In this document: in pieces, positions 23,592-32,984 of the stretch | Position numbering within the stretch: position 1 is the first letter of the stretch | Layout of the letters: the number at the start of each line of letters is the position of its first letter | Program-made: the position numbers and the translations under genes | Notes under the pieces: model-generated | What the model was told of the DNA's origin: nothing | The model's input: only the letters and a program-made list of their open reading frames with translations | Databases searched by the model: none | Assembly: GCA_002869565.1 (NCBI GenBank) | Contig: PKUJ01000010.1 | Location: 182,883-246,882, forward strand | Reading direction: 5' to 3' | Source of the DNA: Arcobacter sp. | Lineage (GTDB): Bacteria; Campylobacterota; Campylobacteria; Campylobacterales; Arcobacteraceae | DNA length: 64,000 nucleotides

Positions 23592-24326
23592 GTGTCTGAG
23601 CAAATAAAATCTTTCGCAAAAGGATTATCTGTACTAAAAGAGATAATTAGCTACGGGAAACCAATAACAGCAAATGAACTATGCCAACGCTTAGAAATTG
23701 ACAAAAGTACAATGTCAAGGCTTATTACTACACTAAAAGTACAAGGATTTATTACCTATTTAAATGATTCTAAAGATATAATTCCTACTTATGTATTAGA
23801 AAATAAAACAAAAAAAACAAAAATTGAACTAATAGTTAAAAAAACAAGTGCCCTACTAGATGATATTTATTTACATACAGCAGAGTGTAGTTATGTTGCA
23901 ATATTTGATGACTACAATGTCTTATATCTAAATCAAGTAGATAATTCTAATCGCGTCTTGAAAACAAGAAATTCAATAGGTTTACATGCACCTTTACATA
24001 CAAATGCTTTAGGAAAGGCTATATTGGCATTTGGAAACTATGATTTAAATAAAGTAAAACTAAATGAATACACTAGAAATACTATCACTACAATTGATAA
24101 CTTAAGAGCCCATCTTGATGAAATCAGAACCAGAGCATATGCTACAGACAATGAAGAGTATGAGTATGGTCTAAGATGCGTTGCTGTTCCGCTATTTAAC
24201 AAAGAAAATATATTAATTGGCTCAGTTGGAATATCTGGCTCAGCTGCTAGACTTACACTAGAAAAACTTGATGAATTTGGAAAAAAGATTTCTGATTTAA
24301 CTCAAAAACATATAATTGCTTGCTAA
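23592..24326 (+). CDS. IclR-family transcriptional regulator
   Basis: A 244-residue regulator starting with GTG. The winged helix-turn-helix occupies about 5-65 (ISYGKPITANELCQRLEIDKSTMSR region). The effector domain follows, with the IclR hallmarks HAPLHTNALGKAILA and CVAVPLFNKENILIGSVGISG near the C-terminus. IclR proteins sense small acids or aromatic catabolites. The neighbours give no obvious target; it may act on its own promoter or on remote genes. Convergent with the next gene, with a 2-bp gap. Confidence 0.85.
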   Translation: MSEQIKSFAKGLSVLKEIISYGKPITANELCQRLEIDKSTMSRLITTLKVQGFITYLNDSKDIIPTYVLENKTKKTKIELIVKKTSALLDDIYLHTAECSYVAIFDDYNVLYLNQVDNSNRVLKTRNSIGLHAPLHTNALGKAILAFGNYDLNKVKLNEYTRNTITTIDNLRAHLDEIRTRAYATDNEEYEYGLRCVAVPLFNKENILIGSVGISGSAARLTLEKLDEFGKKISDLTQKHIIAC

Positions 24327-24328
24327 TA

Positions 24329-24625
24329 TTAAAAAGAGGCTAGTTTTTGAATTATAGCTTTTGCTTCATGCTCATCAAAAAAAATATTGTTGTGTAATTC
24401 AAAACTTGCAGTTTTAAGAAATTCGATTTTCTTTTCTTGAAGTAAAGATTTATCTTTTTCGTACTGAGAAATCAATTTTAACATTTCATATTCATATTTT
24501 TTGATTAATTCTTCTTTTTTGATTGCACTTGGTTTATATCGTTTAGTATTTCTCATAAATAGCAATATTGCTAAAGCAGAGAGGATTAAAAATATTACAA
24601 TATAAAGAATAGAAAATTCTTCCAT
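24329..24625 (-). CDS. Small single-span membrane protein, function unknown
   Basis: A 98-residue protein with one hydrophobic helix at about 6-24 and a charged, probably coiled-coil cytoplasmic tail (KKEELIKKYEYEML, then QYEKDKSLLQEKK). It lies 15 bp downstream of a larger single-span membrane protein on the same strand, so the two are probably co-expressed and may interact. I do not recognise the family. Confidence 0.6.
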   Translation of the reverse strand: MEEFSILYIVIFLILSALAILLFMRNTKRYKPSAIKKEELIKKYEYEMLKLISQYEKDKSLLQEKKIEFLKTASFELHNNIFFDEHEAKAIIQKLASF

Positions 24626-24640
24626 TTTTAATCCCTATTA

Positions 24641-25831
24641 CTAATTTGAAGCAGGAACAATAATAGGTCTTTTATTTAAAGATTTTGCTTCAATAGCAAG
24701 AGATTCAGCTCTTTTTGCAATTGCTAAAGCTTCTTCAACCATCTTTCTATTCTCATTTATAATATTCATATTATCCATTCTTTCAATAAGTGTTCTATAT
24801 TCCATATGTCCTAAAACATCAAGAACACCAGGTGATTTTGAAATAAAATCAATATACTTTTCATCTTTCCAATTATTTGTTAAAGTTTCATCTAAATATT
24901 TTTTATAATTAGCATTTATTTTAGCAGGATTAGCAATAAAAGCTAAATCTAAATTAATATCCTCTTTTTTATCAAAATATAAATCATGAAGTTGTTGTAA
25001 ATAAGGAACCAAACCTAAGTTTGAAATATAAGTATAAACTTTTTCTTTCTCACCTTTATCATGTAAATAATCTAAAATATTTATTGAAACTTCTGATTTG
25101 CCACTTGCAAATAATTGTTCAATTTTTTCAGTACAATTTATAAAAACTTGCTTTGATTCTTTTTCATCAAGTTTTTCAATAAATTTAAATAAATCAATGT
25201 TGTAACCATAAGAAAATTTATTTATAGTTTCACACATTGGTTTTAAAATCGAATCTGGATTTTTTAAACTATTTGCATACTTTACAATTGCATTTACATT
25301 ATTTACTTCTTCAGCTGTAAAATATGTGTTTTGATAATAATAAGTAATTTCTTCACTTAAATTAACATCTAATAACTCTTTTGATTTTGTTTCATAAAAT
25401 TGTGTTAATTCTTCATTATTATATTTTTTACAACCAAGAGCTAATTGAGAATATTTATCTGAGATTTCTAAATATTTTTCAACTTTTTGCTCAATATTCA
25501 TATTTGCTAAAAGTTTAGATGTTCTTAATAAAATATGGTCTTTGCTTGCATTTAAAACATCTGCAACTTTCAGACCTCTTTTTGGTAACTCTTCAACTAA
25601 AGTAGTAATCTTTTGATTATATTCATCATAACTTTGTGAATCTTGTATTTTGTCAACAAGCTTCACAGCTGATGAAATTTTAACAGTTCTTCTTATTAAG
25701 AAATATACTACAAGTACTATTAAAACTAAAATACCTAAAATAATAAGCACTTCATTTGGCGCTTGTTTATAGATTTCTATTAAATTATATTTTGATTCTT
25801 TCGCAATAGATAAAAATTCAGTTACCGACAT
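24641..25831 (-). CDS. Membrane-anchored 396-residue protein, function unknown
   Basis: A strongly hydrophobic helix at about 27-46 (VLIILGILVLIVLVVYFLI) is followed by a long helical, lysine- and glutamate-rich domain with no catalytic motif. A final helix ends with IVPASN. The predicted all-alpha domain resembles a tetratricopeptide-like or coiled scaffold rather than an enzyme. Its product and the 98-residue protein encoded downstream appear to form a pair of the inner membrane. Family unknown to me; reading frame quality is good and codon use matches neighbours. Confidence 0.65.
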   Translation of the reverse strand: MSVTEFLSIAKESKYNLIEIYKQAPNEVLIILGILVLIVLVVYFLIRRTVKISSAVKLVDKIQDSQSYDEYNQKITTLVEELPKRGLKVADVLNASKDHILLRTSKLLANMNIEQKVEKYLEISDKYSQLALGCKKYNNEELTQFYETKSKELLDVNLSEEITYYYQNTYFTAEEVNNVNAIVKYANSLKNPDSILKPMCETINKFSYGYNIDLFKFIEKLDEKESKQVFINCTEKIEQLFASGKSEVSINILDYLHDKGEKEKVYTYISNLGLVPYLQQLHDLYFDKKEDINLDLAFIANPAKINANYKKYLDETLTNNWKDEKYIDFISKSPGVLDVLGHMEYRTLIERMDNMNIINENRKMVEEALAIAKRAESLAIEAKSLNKRPIIVPASN

Positions 25832-25957
25832 TTTATTCCCTTCTAACTATTATAAACTTAAAATAATAGTATACAAAAATAAACTTCATCTTTATTTATA
25901 TAGGGGATATATTTAGTCTCTTCTAGCCCTTCATACTACGTGCAATAACTCTTGTAC

Positions 25958-26515
25958 TTAATTTCTATTTATAATTGATTCAAGTTCAATTGCATCAACC
26001 ACACCAATATATTTTTTTTCAAACTTGCCATCTTTATTATAAAGAAAAGATTCTGGATACATTTTAACTTCATCAAAAGCTTGTGCTATTCTATAGTTTT
26101 CATCACCTTGTGTAACTGGAAACTTCATATTAAATCTAGCCATGAAGTCTGCTAATTCTTTTGCATCTTTATTTTTTTCCATTAAGATTCCAATTATTTC
26201 AAACTTATCACTATATTTTTCATAAAGTTTTACAAATGTTGGCATTTCTTCTAAACAAGGTGCACACCATGTTGCCCAAAAATTTAGCAAAACAACTTTT
26301 CCTTTTAATTGTTCTGAAGTTAAAACATCATTTTCAACTTTGAAAGTAATTGTTTTACCATCTGTAGTTTTTAGGTTATAAGTCTTATTACTTTTAACTT
26401 TTAAATCTTTAAAGTCACCACTATCTTCAATAATTGTTTTTGCATCTTCTCCGCCACAACCACTAAACAAAAATACAAATAAAATTGAACTGAAAATTAT
26501 TAAAAACTTTTTCAT
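25958..26515 (-). CDS. TlpA-like thioredoxin-fold lipoprotein
   Basis: A 185-residue thiol-disulfide oxidoreductase exported as a lipoprotein (lipobox FSGC, C20). The active site WATWCAPC holds C84 and C87, and a cis-proline lies in VKMYPES near 155. This class reduces periplasmic disulfides, often for cytochrome c maturation, or protects against oxidation. It follows dsbA by 2 bp in a dsbB-dsbA-tlpA operon, so an oxidising pair and a probable reductant are co-expressed. Confidence 0.85.
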   Translation of the reverse strand: MKKFLIIFSSILFVFLFSGCGGEDAKTIIEDSGDFKDLKVKSNKTYNLKTTDGKTITFKVENDVLTSEQLKGKVVLLNFWATWCAPCLEEMPTFVKLYEKYSDKFEIIGILMEKNKDAKELADFMARFNMKFPVTQGDENYRIAQAFDEVKMYPESFLYNKDGKFEKKYIGVVDAIELESIINRN

Positions 26516-26517
26516 TA

Positions 26518-27183
26518 TTACATTCCTTCTTCTTTATATATTTCTGATTCTACTAAATCTTCAAATTTTTGATAAATTAATTTTTCTAATTTTTTTCCAT
26601 TTACAAAAAATGATGGAGTTCCTCTAACCCCCAATGTTTTTGCATCTTTTCTATCAAGTTCAAGCATTTTATCAATATTAATTGTAGCAACATCCTGTTT
26701 TAGTTTTTCTATATCAAGACCTTCAATATTAGGTAAATAAGTCCAAAGTAGTTCTGGATTAGGTTTTTTTGGGTCTGCCCAAATAGGTTGATATTGATAA
26801 ATTAATTTTTCAACCTCTTTGTATCTATCTTGTAGTCTAGATGCCTCTAATATTTTAATAGCAAATTTTGAATTTTGATGATTATCAAGATATCTAATAA
26901 CTAAACTAATATTTTCATAATTATCTTTATAAATATTATAGATTGCAGGATAAAAAGCTCTACAAGATGGACATTGAGGATCTGTGAATTCAGTAATTAC
27001 GACATTTTTTTCGTTCTTACCAAATTTTATTGAGTGATCTCTAACAAATGGAGCACCAGTAGAATTATTTTCTGCTAACTTTTCAATTTTTTCTGTTTTA
27101 TTGTTTTGAAAAATCATAACTGCAGCTATGAAAACTGCAATTAAAACCGCAACTGATATAAAAACTATTTTTTTATTTTGCAT
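26518..27183 (-). CDS. DsbA-family thiol-disulfide interchange protein
   Basis: A 221-residue periplasmic thioredoxin-fold protein with an N-terminal membrane helix (about 5-25). The active site is DPQCPSC with C71 and C74; the cis-proline motif RGTPSFFVNG lies near 190. The inserted helical domain sits between them. The CPSC dipeptide differs from the classical CPHC of DsbA and places it nearer the DsbG/Com1-like group. It overlaps dsbB by 11 bp, its expected oxidant. Confidence 0.83.
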   Translation of the reverse strand: MQNKKIVFISVAVLIAVFIAAVMIFQNNKTEKIEKLAENNSTGAPFVRDHSIKFGKNEKNVVITEFTDPQCPSCRAFYPAIYNIYKDNYENISLVIRYLDNHQNSKFAIKILEASRLQDRYKEVEKLIYQYQPIWADPKKPNPELLWTYLPNIEGLDIEKLKQDVATINIDKMLELDRKDAKTLGVRGTPSFFVNGKKLEKLIYQKFEDLVESEIYKEEGM

Positions 27184-27610
27184 TATTACACACCTTTTTT
27201 TGTCCTAGGACTAATAAAATTAAAATTAAAGAATAAGCAGTTAATGATAAAAATGGAATATCTATAAACCCAAAATACTCAAAATATTCAGTAGAACAAG
27301 GAACACCTTGAGTACAAGGAACCGCACTCTCTGGAATAATTCCCCACATTAGAAGATTGTGATATATTGAAAATATAATTCCTACCAAAACTAGAGGCAT
27401 CGAATATTTAAATACTTTTTCATCTGGATAAAGTAAGTTTATCAGAAAAATCAAAACTAAAGGATACATAAAAATTCTTTGGTACCAGCACATTGTACAT
27501 GGAACAAATTCCATTATTTCACTAAAAAATAGCGACCCCAATGTCGCAATACTTGCAACAATAAAACACCCAAATATTATATTTTGGCTTATAAGTTTTT
27601 GATTATTCAT
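27173..27610 (-). CDS. dsbB: Disulfide bond formation protein B
   Basis: A 145-residue inner-membrane quinone reductase with four membrane helices. The first periplasmic pair is CTMC (C38, C41) directly before WYQR, whose arginine contacts quinone in DsbB. The second pair is C99 and C105 in PCTQGVPC. It reoxidises the DsbA-like partner encoded by the overlapping next gene. First gene of the operon; a palindrome overlaps its ribosome site. Confidence 0.88.
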   Translation of the reverse strand: MNNQKLISQNIIFGCFIVASIATLGSLFFSEIMEFVPCTMCWYQRIFMYPLVLIFLINLLYPDEKVFKYSMPLVLVGIIFSIYHNLLMWGIIPESAVPCTQGVPCSTEYFEYFGFIDIPFLSLTAYSLILILLVLGQKKVCNNAK

Positions 27611-27614
27611 AACC

Positions 27615-27634
27615 TACCTAAAAATTTTCAGGTA
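27615..27634 (-). promoter_or_regulatory. Palindrome over the dsbB ribosome-binding site
   Basis: TACCT and AGGTA flank AAAATTTT, with one mismatch, in the leader of dsbB; the AGG of the right arm on the coding strand abuts the AGGTAGG ribosome site. It could be an operator or an RNA hairpin that hides the ribosome site. Only symmetry supports it. Confidence 0.3.
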
Positions 27635-27657
27635 TTTTATCCAAAAAACTGTGGAGA

Positions 27658-28677
27658 CTATGTGGATTTTCTTATTTTCTTTTTATACTGTTTTTTTATT
27701 TCTTGTGCTAATTTATGTACAAGCATTGCATAATAGTTACTTTGGTTATATCTAGTAATAACATAAAAATTTCTAGTTCCATACCAAAGTTCATAAAATT
27801 TGTCTCTATCAAGTTTTATTAAATGTACTTTTTTATTATAAAAAAACCTTTTACTTTTTGGTTTAATTACTTTTAATCTTGAACGCTTATATCTATGTTT
27901 AAAACCTGTTTTAAGTTTTGTAAATCTTTTGCCTTCATAAGAAACTCTTGTTGCAATAGGAATATATTTATTCCAACCTGATTTATTAAAATAATTTGCA
28001 ACGCTTCCTATTGCATCAGATTCATTATTTAAATCAATTATTTTATCTTTATTAAAATCAATTGCCAATGGTTTAAAATTGCTCGGCATGAATTGTGCTA
28101 ATCCTATTGCACCAGCAAAGGAACCATATATGTTTTTCGGATTTTGTTTATTTTTTCTCGTAAGTTTTAAAAAAGCTCTTAGTTCACTTTTAAAAAATCT
28201 ATTTCTTCTATTCTCTTCAAAAGCCAAAGTTGTAAGAGCATCAAAAACTGGATAATTTCCAGTAAACTGTCCATAAAAACTTTCAACACCTATAATTGCA
28301 GTTATATATTCAGCCTGAACACCATATTCTTTATAAGCATTTTTTAATGTTTTTCTATTTCTTTTCATAAATTCAACACCAAGTTCAATTCTTTTATCAT
28401 TTAGAAGTTTTTTTTCATACCTATCCCAACTACCATGATATTTTTTTACCTCAAAGTCGGACTTTTTAACTTTGGTATAATATTTCAAGGAAGAATTTTG
28501 AACGTCTACATTAGAAAAAAGTTTTTCTAACTCTTGTTTATTAAATTTATCATGTTTTGTTAGAATATTAATAAATTTTTTCACTTCTAGATTTTTAGTA
28601 TAATCTTTACTATCTGCCATCAAAGGTATAGTTAAAATTGTCAAAATGATTAGTTTAATAATTTTAATTTTTATCAT
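27658..28677 (-). CDS. mltB: MltB-type lytic murein transglycosylase
   Basis: A 339-residue SLT family 3 enzyme with a signal peptide (about 1-21, no lipobox). The catalytic glutamate is E132 in IIGVESFYGQFTG, followed by VFDALTTLAFEENRR. SFAGAIGLAQFMPSNF near 190 and the Asp-rich KDKIIDLNNESDAIGSVANYF are the usual substrate-binding and calcium-like loops. It cleaves glycan strands with formation of anhydro-MurNAc. Basic C-terminus. Upstream of dsbB with a 47-bp gap. Confidence 0.87.
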   Translation of the reverse strand: MIKIKIIKLIILTILTIPLMADSKDYTKNLEVKKFINILTKHDKFNKQELEKLFSNVDVQNSSLKYYTKVKKSDFEVKKYHGSWDRYEKKLLNDKRIELGVEFMKRNRKTLKNAYKEYGVQAEYITAIIGVESFYGQFTGNYPVFDALTTLAFEENRRNRFFKSELRAFLKLTRKNKQNPKNIYGSFAGAIGLAQFMPSNFKPLAIDFNKDKIIDLNNESDAIGSVANYFNKSGWNKYIPIATRVSYEGKRFTKLKTGFKHRYKRSRLKVIKPKSKRFFYNKKVHLIKLDRDKFYELWYGTRNFYVITRYNQSNYYAMLVHKLAQEIKKQYKKKIRKST

Positions 28678-28766
28678 AACAGAACCATATCATAAAATCT
28701 AAAAAAATTATATAAAAAATTATACTTTAAATATAAAATTCAGTTTAAAATTAATTCATAAAAAAT

Positions 28767-29717
28767 TTATTGACTAAGAGAGTCTTTTCTTATTGAAGTA
28801 GCAGTTAAAAATACATAATACTTTCCAGTTAGAGTAACCCTAAATTTTTTTTGTTGTAGATACTTTTTACAAAAATAAGCATCTTTAAATAAAATTGACA
28901 TTTCAGAAAATGAATAATTTGGAGCCTTTGCTCCATAAATAATCTCTCCATCAATCCATCTAGAATTTGGGAAACCTAATATCATACTCCCATCTTTTTT
29001 TAGATAATTCTGAACTATATTCATAAAAATTTTATTAAAATCTAAATTTGAACTTTGTAGAGTTCCTATTGATATTATTAAGTCAAATTCCCCTAAATCT
29101 AGCTCTTGTAAATTGTTAATATCATATGAATACAAAGATACATTTTCACTTTCTTTAAATTTTTCTTTTGCAAGTTTTATTGCTGATTCACAATAGTCAA
29201 TTCCTACAAATTCTATATCTGAAAAATTTTTACAATATTTTTGAATAAGTTCAAACTCATCTGCACTATTTATACCTAAATTTAAAACTCTTGTTTTCGT
29301 CTGTATTTTCACATTTTTTAAAGCTTCTAAATATGTTAGTAAAATTTCTGGTTCTTCATTTTTATTTATTAAAGAAAAAGTTGAATTTGTGCCGTATTTT
29401 TCCTCTTTTTCTAATTTTATTTTATGAAAAGAATCTTCTAAATTCAACTTTTCAAATCTAATTATTACTGTCTCTTCAGAAAATATTGTAGGTGTTAAAA
29501 TTTTACAATACATTTTTTGTGATAAATCAACCCATGATTTATAAGATCTATAAATGTATTCTGTATCACCTAAACAAACAAGTTCTCCATTATATTTAGA
29601 AGAAAAAAGGTCTGGATTTATAACTTCAAATTCAATAATTTCTTTATTTGCTAAATCATAATCTTTTTTTAAAATACCAATAATCTCATGCATCGAATGA
29701 TTTGTAAATTTGTTCAT
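28767..29717 (-). CDS. Class I SAM-dependent methyltransferase
   Basis: A 316-residue protein whose C-terminal two-thirds is a Rossmann methyltransferase: motif I VLNLGINSADEFEL near 145, the acid after strand 2 in FVGIDYCESAIKLAKEKF, and DLIISIGTL near 208. Motif I has LGINSA where LGCGxG is usual, and the glycine content is low. The first 110 residues form an extra domain. The substrate is unknown. Divergent from the Cache kinase gene. Confidence 0.72.
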   Translation of the reverse strand: MNKFTNHSMHEIIGILKKDYDLANKEIIEFEVINPDLFSSKYNGELVCLGDTEYIYRSYKSWVDLSQKMYCKILTPTIFSEETVIIRFEKLNLEDSFHKIKLEKEEKYGTNSTFSLINKNEEPEILLTYLEALKNVKIQTKTRVLNLGINSADEFELIQKYCKNFSDIEFVGIDYCESAIKLAKEKFKESENVSLYSYDINNLQELDLGEFDLIISIGTLQSSNLDFNKIFMNIVQNYLKKDGSMILGFPNSRWIDGEIIYGAKAPNYSFSEMSILFKDAYFCKKYLQQKKFRVTLTGKYYVFLTATSIRKDSLSQ

Positions 29718-29815
29718 AAAATAGTTCTTTTTTTAATCGTATTGTATCAAACTTATATAATAACTAGTGACCTTAAAGTTACAAATTAATTAAAATTTCT
29801 AAAAATAGTATTTTT

Positions 29816-31765
29816 ATGCTAAAATTACGACAATTTTTAACTAGGTCTGCAATGATATTTCATAATGAAAAACAACTTTTAAAAATCATAAAATATACTC
29901 CCTCAATATTTATTCTTCTAATTTCTATAATTATTCTTTCTTTCCAATTTATAGAAAATAAAAAAACTTTTGAAAAAGAAAAAGAAAAAATTCATTCAAA
30001 ATTTATAAAAGAAAATAAAATAATAATTAAAGAAAAAGTTAACGAAGTCTATAATTATATTAAGAGAGAACAAAATTCCACAGAAGATGAACTAAAAAAA
30101 TCACTTAAACATGCTTTAGTAAATGCACATGTTATTGCAAAAACAATATATGAGAATAATAAAAATCAAAACCCAAAACTAATAAAAAAACTAATAATAG
30201 ATGCCTTAAGAAATATAAGATTTAATAAAGGAAGAGGCTATTATTTTATATATGAAAATAGTGGAAAGAATATTTTACTCCCCCATAACGAAGAACTAGA
30301 AGGAAAGGATTTTTGGTCTCATCAAGATGCAAAGGGTTCATATATAATTCAAGATATGACAAAACTTTTAAAACAAAAAGATCAGTCTTTTTATGAATGG
30401 TATTGGTTTAATCCAATTAATCCAGATAAACAAAGAAAAAAGATTGGTTTAGTAAGAAACTTCGAACCATTTAATTGGTTTATTGGAACAGGTGAATATA
30501 TTGAAGATTTTGAAAAAGAAGTACAAGAAGGACTTCTACGAAACATTAAAGAGATTAGATTTAATAATACAGGATACATATTTATAATAAATTATGACTC
30601 AATTTACCTAAGTCATATAAGAAAAAACTATATAGGAAAAAGTGCAATAATAAATAATGATGCTACAGAAACTAAAAAAGTAATTAAAGATTTAGTTAGT
30701 ATATCAAAAAAAGGTGAAGGGTATTACTCTTATATTCAAAATAAAAAGCCAGGAAGCGATGAATCAATTAAAAAAATATCTTATGTAAAAGGCCTAAATG
30801 ATTGGTCATGGATAATTGGTGCAGGTTTTTATGAAGATGATATAAAAAAAGCAATAATAAAGAAAAAAATAGAACTAAAAAAAGAATTTGAAGATTATCT
30901 TATTCAAACTATACAAATATCATTAATATTAATTATTATACTTTTAGCCTTTTCTATATATTTTTCTAGAATACTTCAAAGAAAATTTGTACGATATAAT
31001 AATGAAATAAATGAACATTTAACAGAAAATACAAGACAACAAAATATTATGGCACAACAATCAAAAATGGCAGCAATGGGAGAGATGATTGGTAATATTG
31101 CGCATCAGTGGCGCCAACCTTTATCAACCATAACAACAACAGCAACAGGAATAAAACTCCAAAAAGAGCTAGGTATGTTAAAAGATGATTTTTTAGTTGA
31201 AGGATTAACCGGTATAAATGATTCTGCTCAATATTTATCAAAAACTATTGATGATTTTAGAAATTTTTTCAAGACAAATAAAAAAACAACAAATTTCAGT
31301 GTAAGTGAAGCTATTGATAAATCATTATCTATATGTAGTGCGCAATTATATAATTTAGAAATTGAGATTATAAAAGATATAAAAGATACTAATATTTCTA
31401 ATTATGAAAATGAATTTATCCAAGTAATAATAAATATTATAAGTAATGCTAAAGATGAACTACTAAAAAAAAATAAATATTTCAAAAAAATGATTTTTAT
31501 AAAAGTTAAAAAAGAAAATGATTTTCTAACTATTAAAATCAAAGATAATGCAGGTGGAATTGCCAATGATATTATAGACAGAGTTTTTGAACCATATTTT
31601 ACAACTAAACATCAAAGCCAAGGTACAGGTATAGGTCTTTATATGTGTAGAGAAATCATAGAAAAAAATATGCATGGGATTTTAGAAGTAAAAAATAGTG
31701 AATATGAATATGATCATGTAGATTTCAAAGGTGCGTGTTTTAAAATTAAATTACCATCCTATTAA
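29816..31765 (+). CDS. Sensor histidine kinase with tandem Cache domains
   Basis: A 649-residue membrane kinase. After a helix at about 26-46 come two Cache_2-type sensor units (about 120-215, GRGYYFIYENSGKN through WFIGTGEYIED; and about 240-350, NTGYIFIINYDS through WIIGAGFYEDD). A second helix (about 365-388) leads to the phosphorylation box IAHQWRQPLSTI and a complete ATPase domain (NAKDEL, GGIAND, GTGIGLYMC). There is no HAMP domain. No response regulator is adjacent, so it is an orphan. No ribosome site; TAGTAT at 29806-29811 suggests a leaderless mRNA. Ligand unknown; Cache domains often bind organic acids or amino acids. Confidence 0.87.
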   Translation: MLKLRQFLTRSAMIFHNEKQLLKIIKYTPSIFILLISIIILSFQFIENKKTFEKEKEKIHSKFIKENKIIIKEKVNEVYNYIKREQNSTEDELKKSLKHALVNAHVIAKTIYENNKNQNPKLIKKLIIDALRNIRFNKGRGYYFIYENSGKNILLPHNEELEGKDFWSHQDAKGSYIIQDMTKLLKQKDQSFYEWYWFNPINPDKQRKKIGLVRNFEPFNWFIGTGEYIEDFEKEVQEGLLRNIKEIRFNNTGYIFIINYDSIYLSHIRKNYIGKSAIINNDATETKKVIKDLVSISKKGEGYYSYIQNKKPGSDESIKKISYVKGLNDWSWIIGAGFYEDDIKKAIIKKKIELKKEFEDYLIQTIQISLILIIILLAFSIYFSRILQRKFVRYNNEINEHLTENTRQQNIMAQQSKMAAMGEMIGNIAHQWRQPLSTITTTATGIKLQKELGMLKDDFLVEGLTGINDSAQYLSKTIDDFRNFFKTNKKTTNFSVSEAIDKSLSICSAQLYNLEIEIIKDIKDTNISNYENEFIQVIINIISNAKDELLKKNKYFKKMIFIKVKKENDFLTIKIKDNAGGIANDIIDRVFEPYFTTKHQSQGTGIGLYMCREIIEKNMHGILEVKNSEYEYDHVDFKGACFKIKLPSY

Positions 31766-31822
31766 AAGATATAACATAGAAAGTTAAAACAACCACCTCG
31801 TAAAATATTTTAACTCTAAAAA

Positions 31823-32161
31823 CTACATAACTTCAACATCTGTAACATCAACGCCTGATAGTTTTTCCATTTTTTCTTCAACTAAAGTCAAAAACTCTTC
31901 TCTATTTTTTTCATCCATGTTATTATTTAACATTTCTATAATATATTTAATTCCGTTTGCATTAATTTTATGAACACTAGCTAAATAATGTACAAAAGAT
32001 ATCATTTTTACATCATTTATTGAATAGAGTTTTTTCACCTCATTTTTAGGAGGGAAAAGTCCTTTATCTTCATACATTTTTAATGTTCTAACTTTTGCAG
32101 TCAAAAGCTCTGCAATACTATTTAACGGTATTACATCTTTATTATTATCAAGTAACGCCAA
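31823..32161 (-). CDS. MerR-family transcriptional regulator
   Basis: A 112-residue regulator with the MerR winged helix at about 10-80: SIAELLTAKVRTLKMYEDKGLFPP, then the wing and YSINDVKMISFVHYL. The C-terminal helix is short and has no cysteine cluster, so no metal sensor is apparent. It is divergent from ectA over a 310-bp spacer that contains several palindromes, which makes it a candidate regulator of the ectoine operon. Known ectoine regulators (EctR) are MarR-type, so this would be a different solution; inference only. Confidence 0.75.
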   Translation of the reverse strand: MALLDNNKDVIPLNSIAELLTAKVRTLKMYEDKGLFPPKNEVKKLYSINDVKMISFVHYLASVHKINANGIKYIIEMLNNNMDEKNREEFLTLVEEKMEKLSGVDVTDVEVM

Positions 32162-32471
32162 AATAAACCTTTTATTTAAAGTTTTTGATTATATAAAATT
32201 ATTGTTTTGAATATACTTTACTGTGTATGAAAAAGAGAAATTATTTATAAATTCAAATCACAACACATAAAATCCCAAAGTTTGTTTAAAAATTACATAT
32301 TAAATGTAAATATATTACATTATATTTGTAAATAAAATGAAACTATTTTCCAATATTTAAACATAAATTAAGTATTTAATGTTATTATTAAAGAGTAATT
32401 TATAAAAAATTTACAAATTTTAAGTAAAAAAATTACTGTTATTATGTAAATAACTAACAAAAAGGATTCAA
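32162..32471. promoter_or_regulatory. Divergent merR / ectA control region with palindromes
   Basis: This 310-bp spacer has no gene. Two interlocked palindromes share half-sites: TTACAT (32293-32298) with ATGTAA (32304-32309), and AATGTAA (32303-32309) with TTACATT (32315-32321). A separate perfect 6-5-6 palindrome, GTTATT / AATAAC at 32438-32454, lies 17 bp before the ectA ATG, close to its AAAGGA ribosome site. No consensus -35/-10 pair stands out. Confidence 0.45.
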
Positions 32472-32984
32472 ATGGCGGCATTAAAAGTACTAATAAAAGT
32501 ACCTGAAAAAAACTTTTCTAAGAAAATATTTAAACTAATAAAGGATACAGATGTTCTTGACTTAAATTCTGAATATCTTTATTTATTGCAAACAACACAT
32601 TTTAAGAACACTTGTTCTCTTGCAACATTAGAAGATGAAGTTGTAGGTTTTGTATCTGGATATAGACACCCGCAAAAACCCAATACATTATTTATATGGC
32701 AAGTTGCTGTTGATGAAAGATTTAGAGGACAGGGATTAGCAAATAAATTAATGTTTAATATCTTAAAAAGAAAGGAAAATCTTGATTTAAATTATATACA
32801 TACTACTGTTTCTCCAAGTAATAAAGCATCAATAAAGGCTTTTGAAAAGTTTGCAATAAAACTTAATACAAAAATGGAAGAAAAGGACTTTTTTATAAAA
32901 GAAGATTTTATTAATCAACATGAAGAAGAGGTTTTATATGAAATAGGACCTTTTAAATTAAAGGAAAAAAATGAGAATATTTGA
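32472..32984 (+). CDS. ectA: L-2,4-diaminobutyrate acetyltransferase
   Basis: A 170-residue GNAT-fold enzyme that acetylates diaminobutyrate with acetyl-CoA, the second step of ectoine synthesis. The acetyl-CoA loop lies in WQVAVDERFRGQGLANKLM, and the closing segment HTTVSPSNKASIKAFEKFA is typical of EctA. Strong AAAGGA ribosome site. First gene of ectABC-orf-ectD-ask; it overlaps ectB by 14 bp. Confidence 0.92.
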   Translation: MAALKVLIKVPEKNFSKKIFKLIKDTDVLDLNSEYLYLLQTTHFKNTCSLATLEDEVVGFVSGYRHPQKPNTLFIWQVAVDERFRGQGLANKLMFNILKRKENLDLNYIHTTVSPSNKASIKAFEKFAIKLNTKMEEKDFFIKEDFINQHEEEVLYEIGPFKLKEKNENI

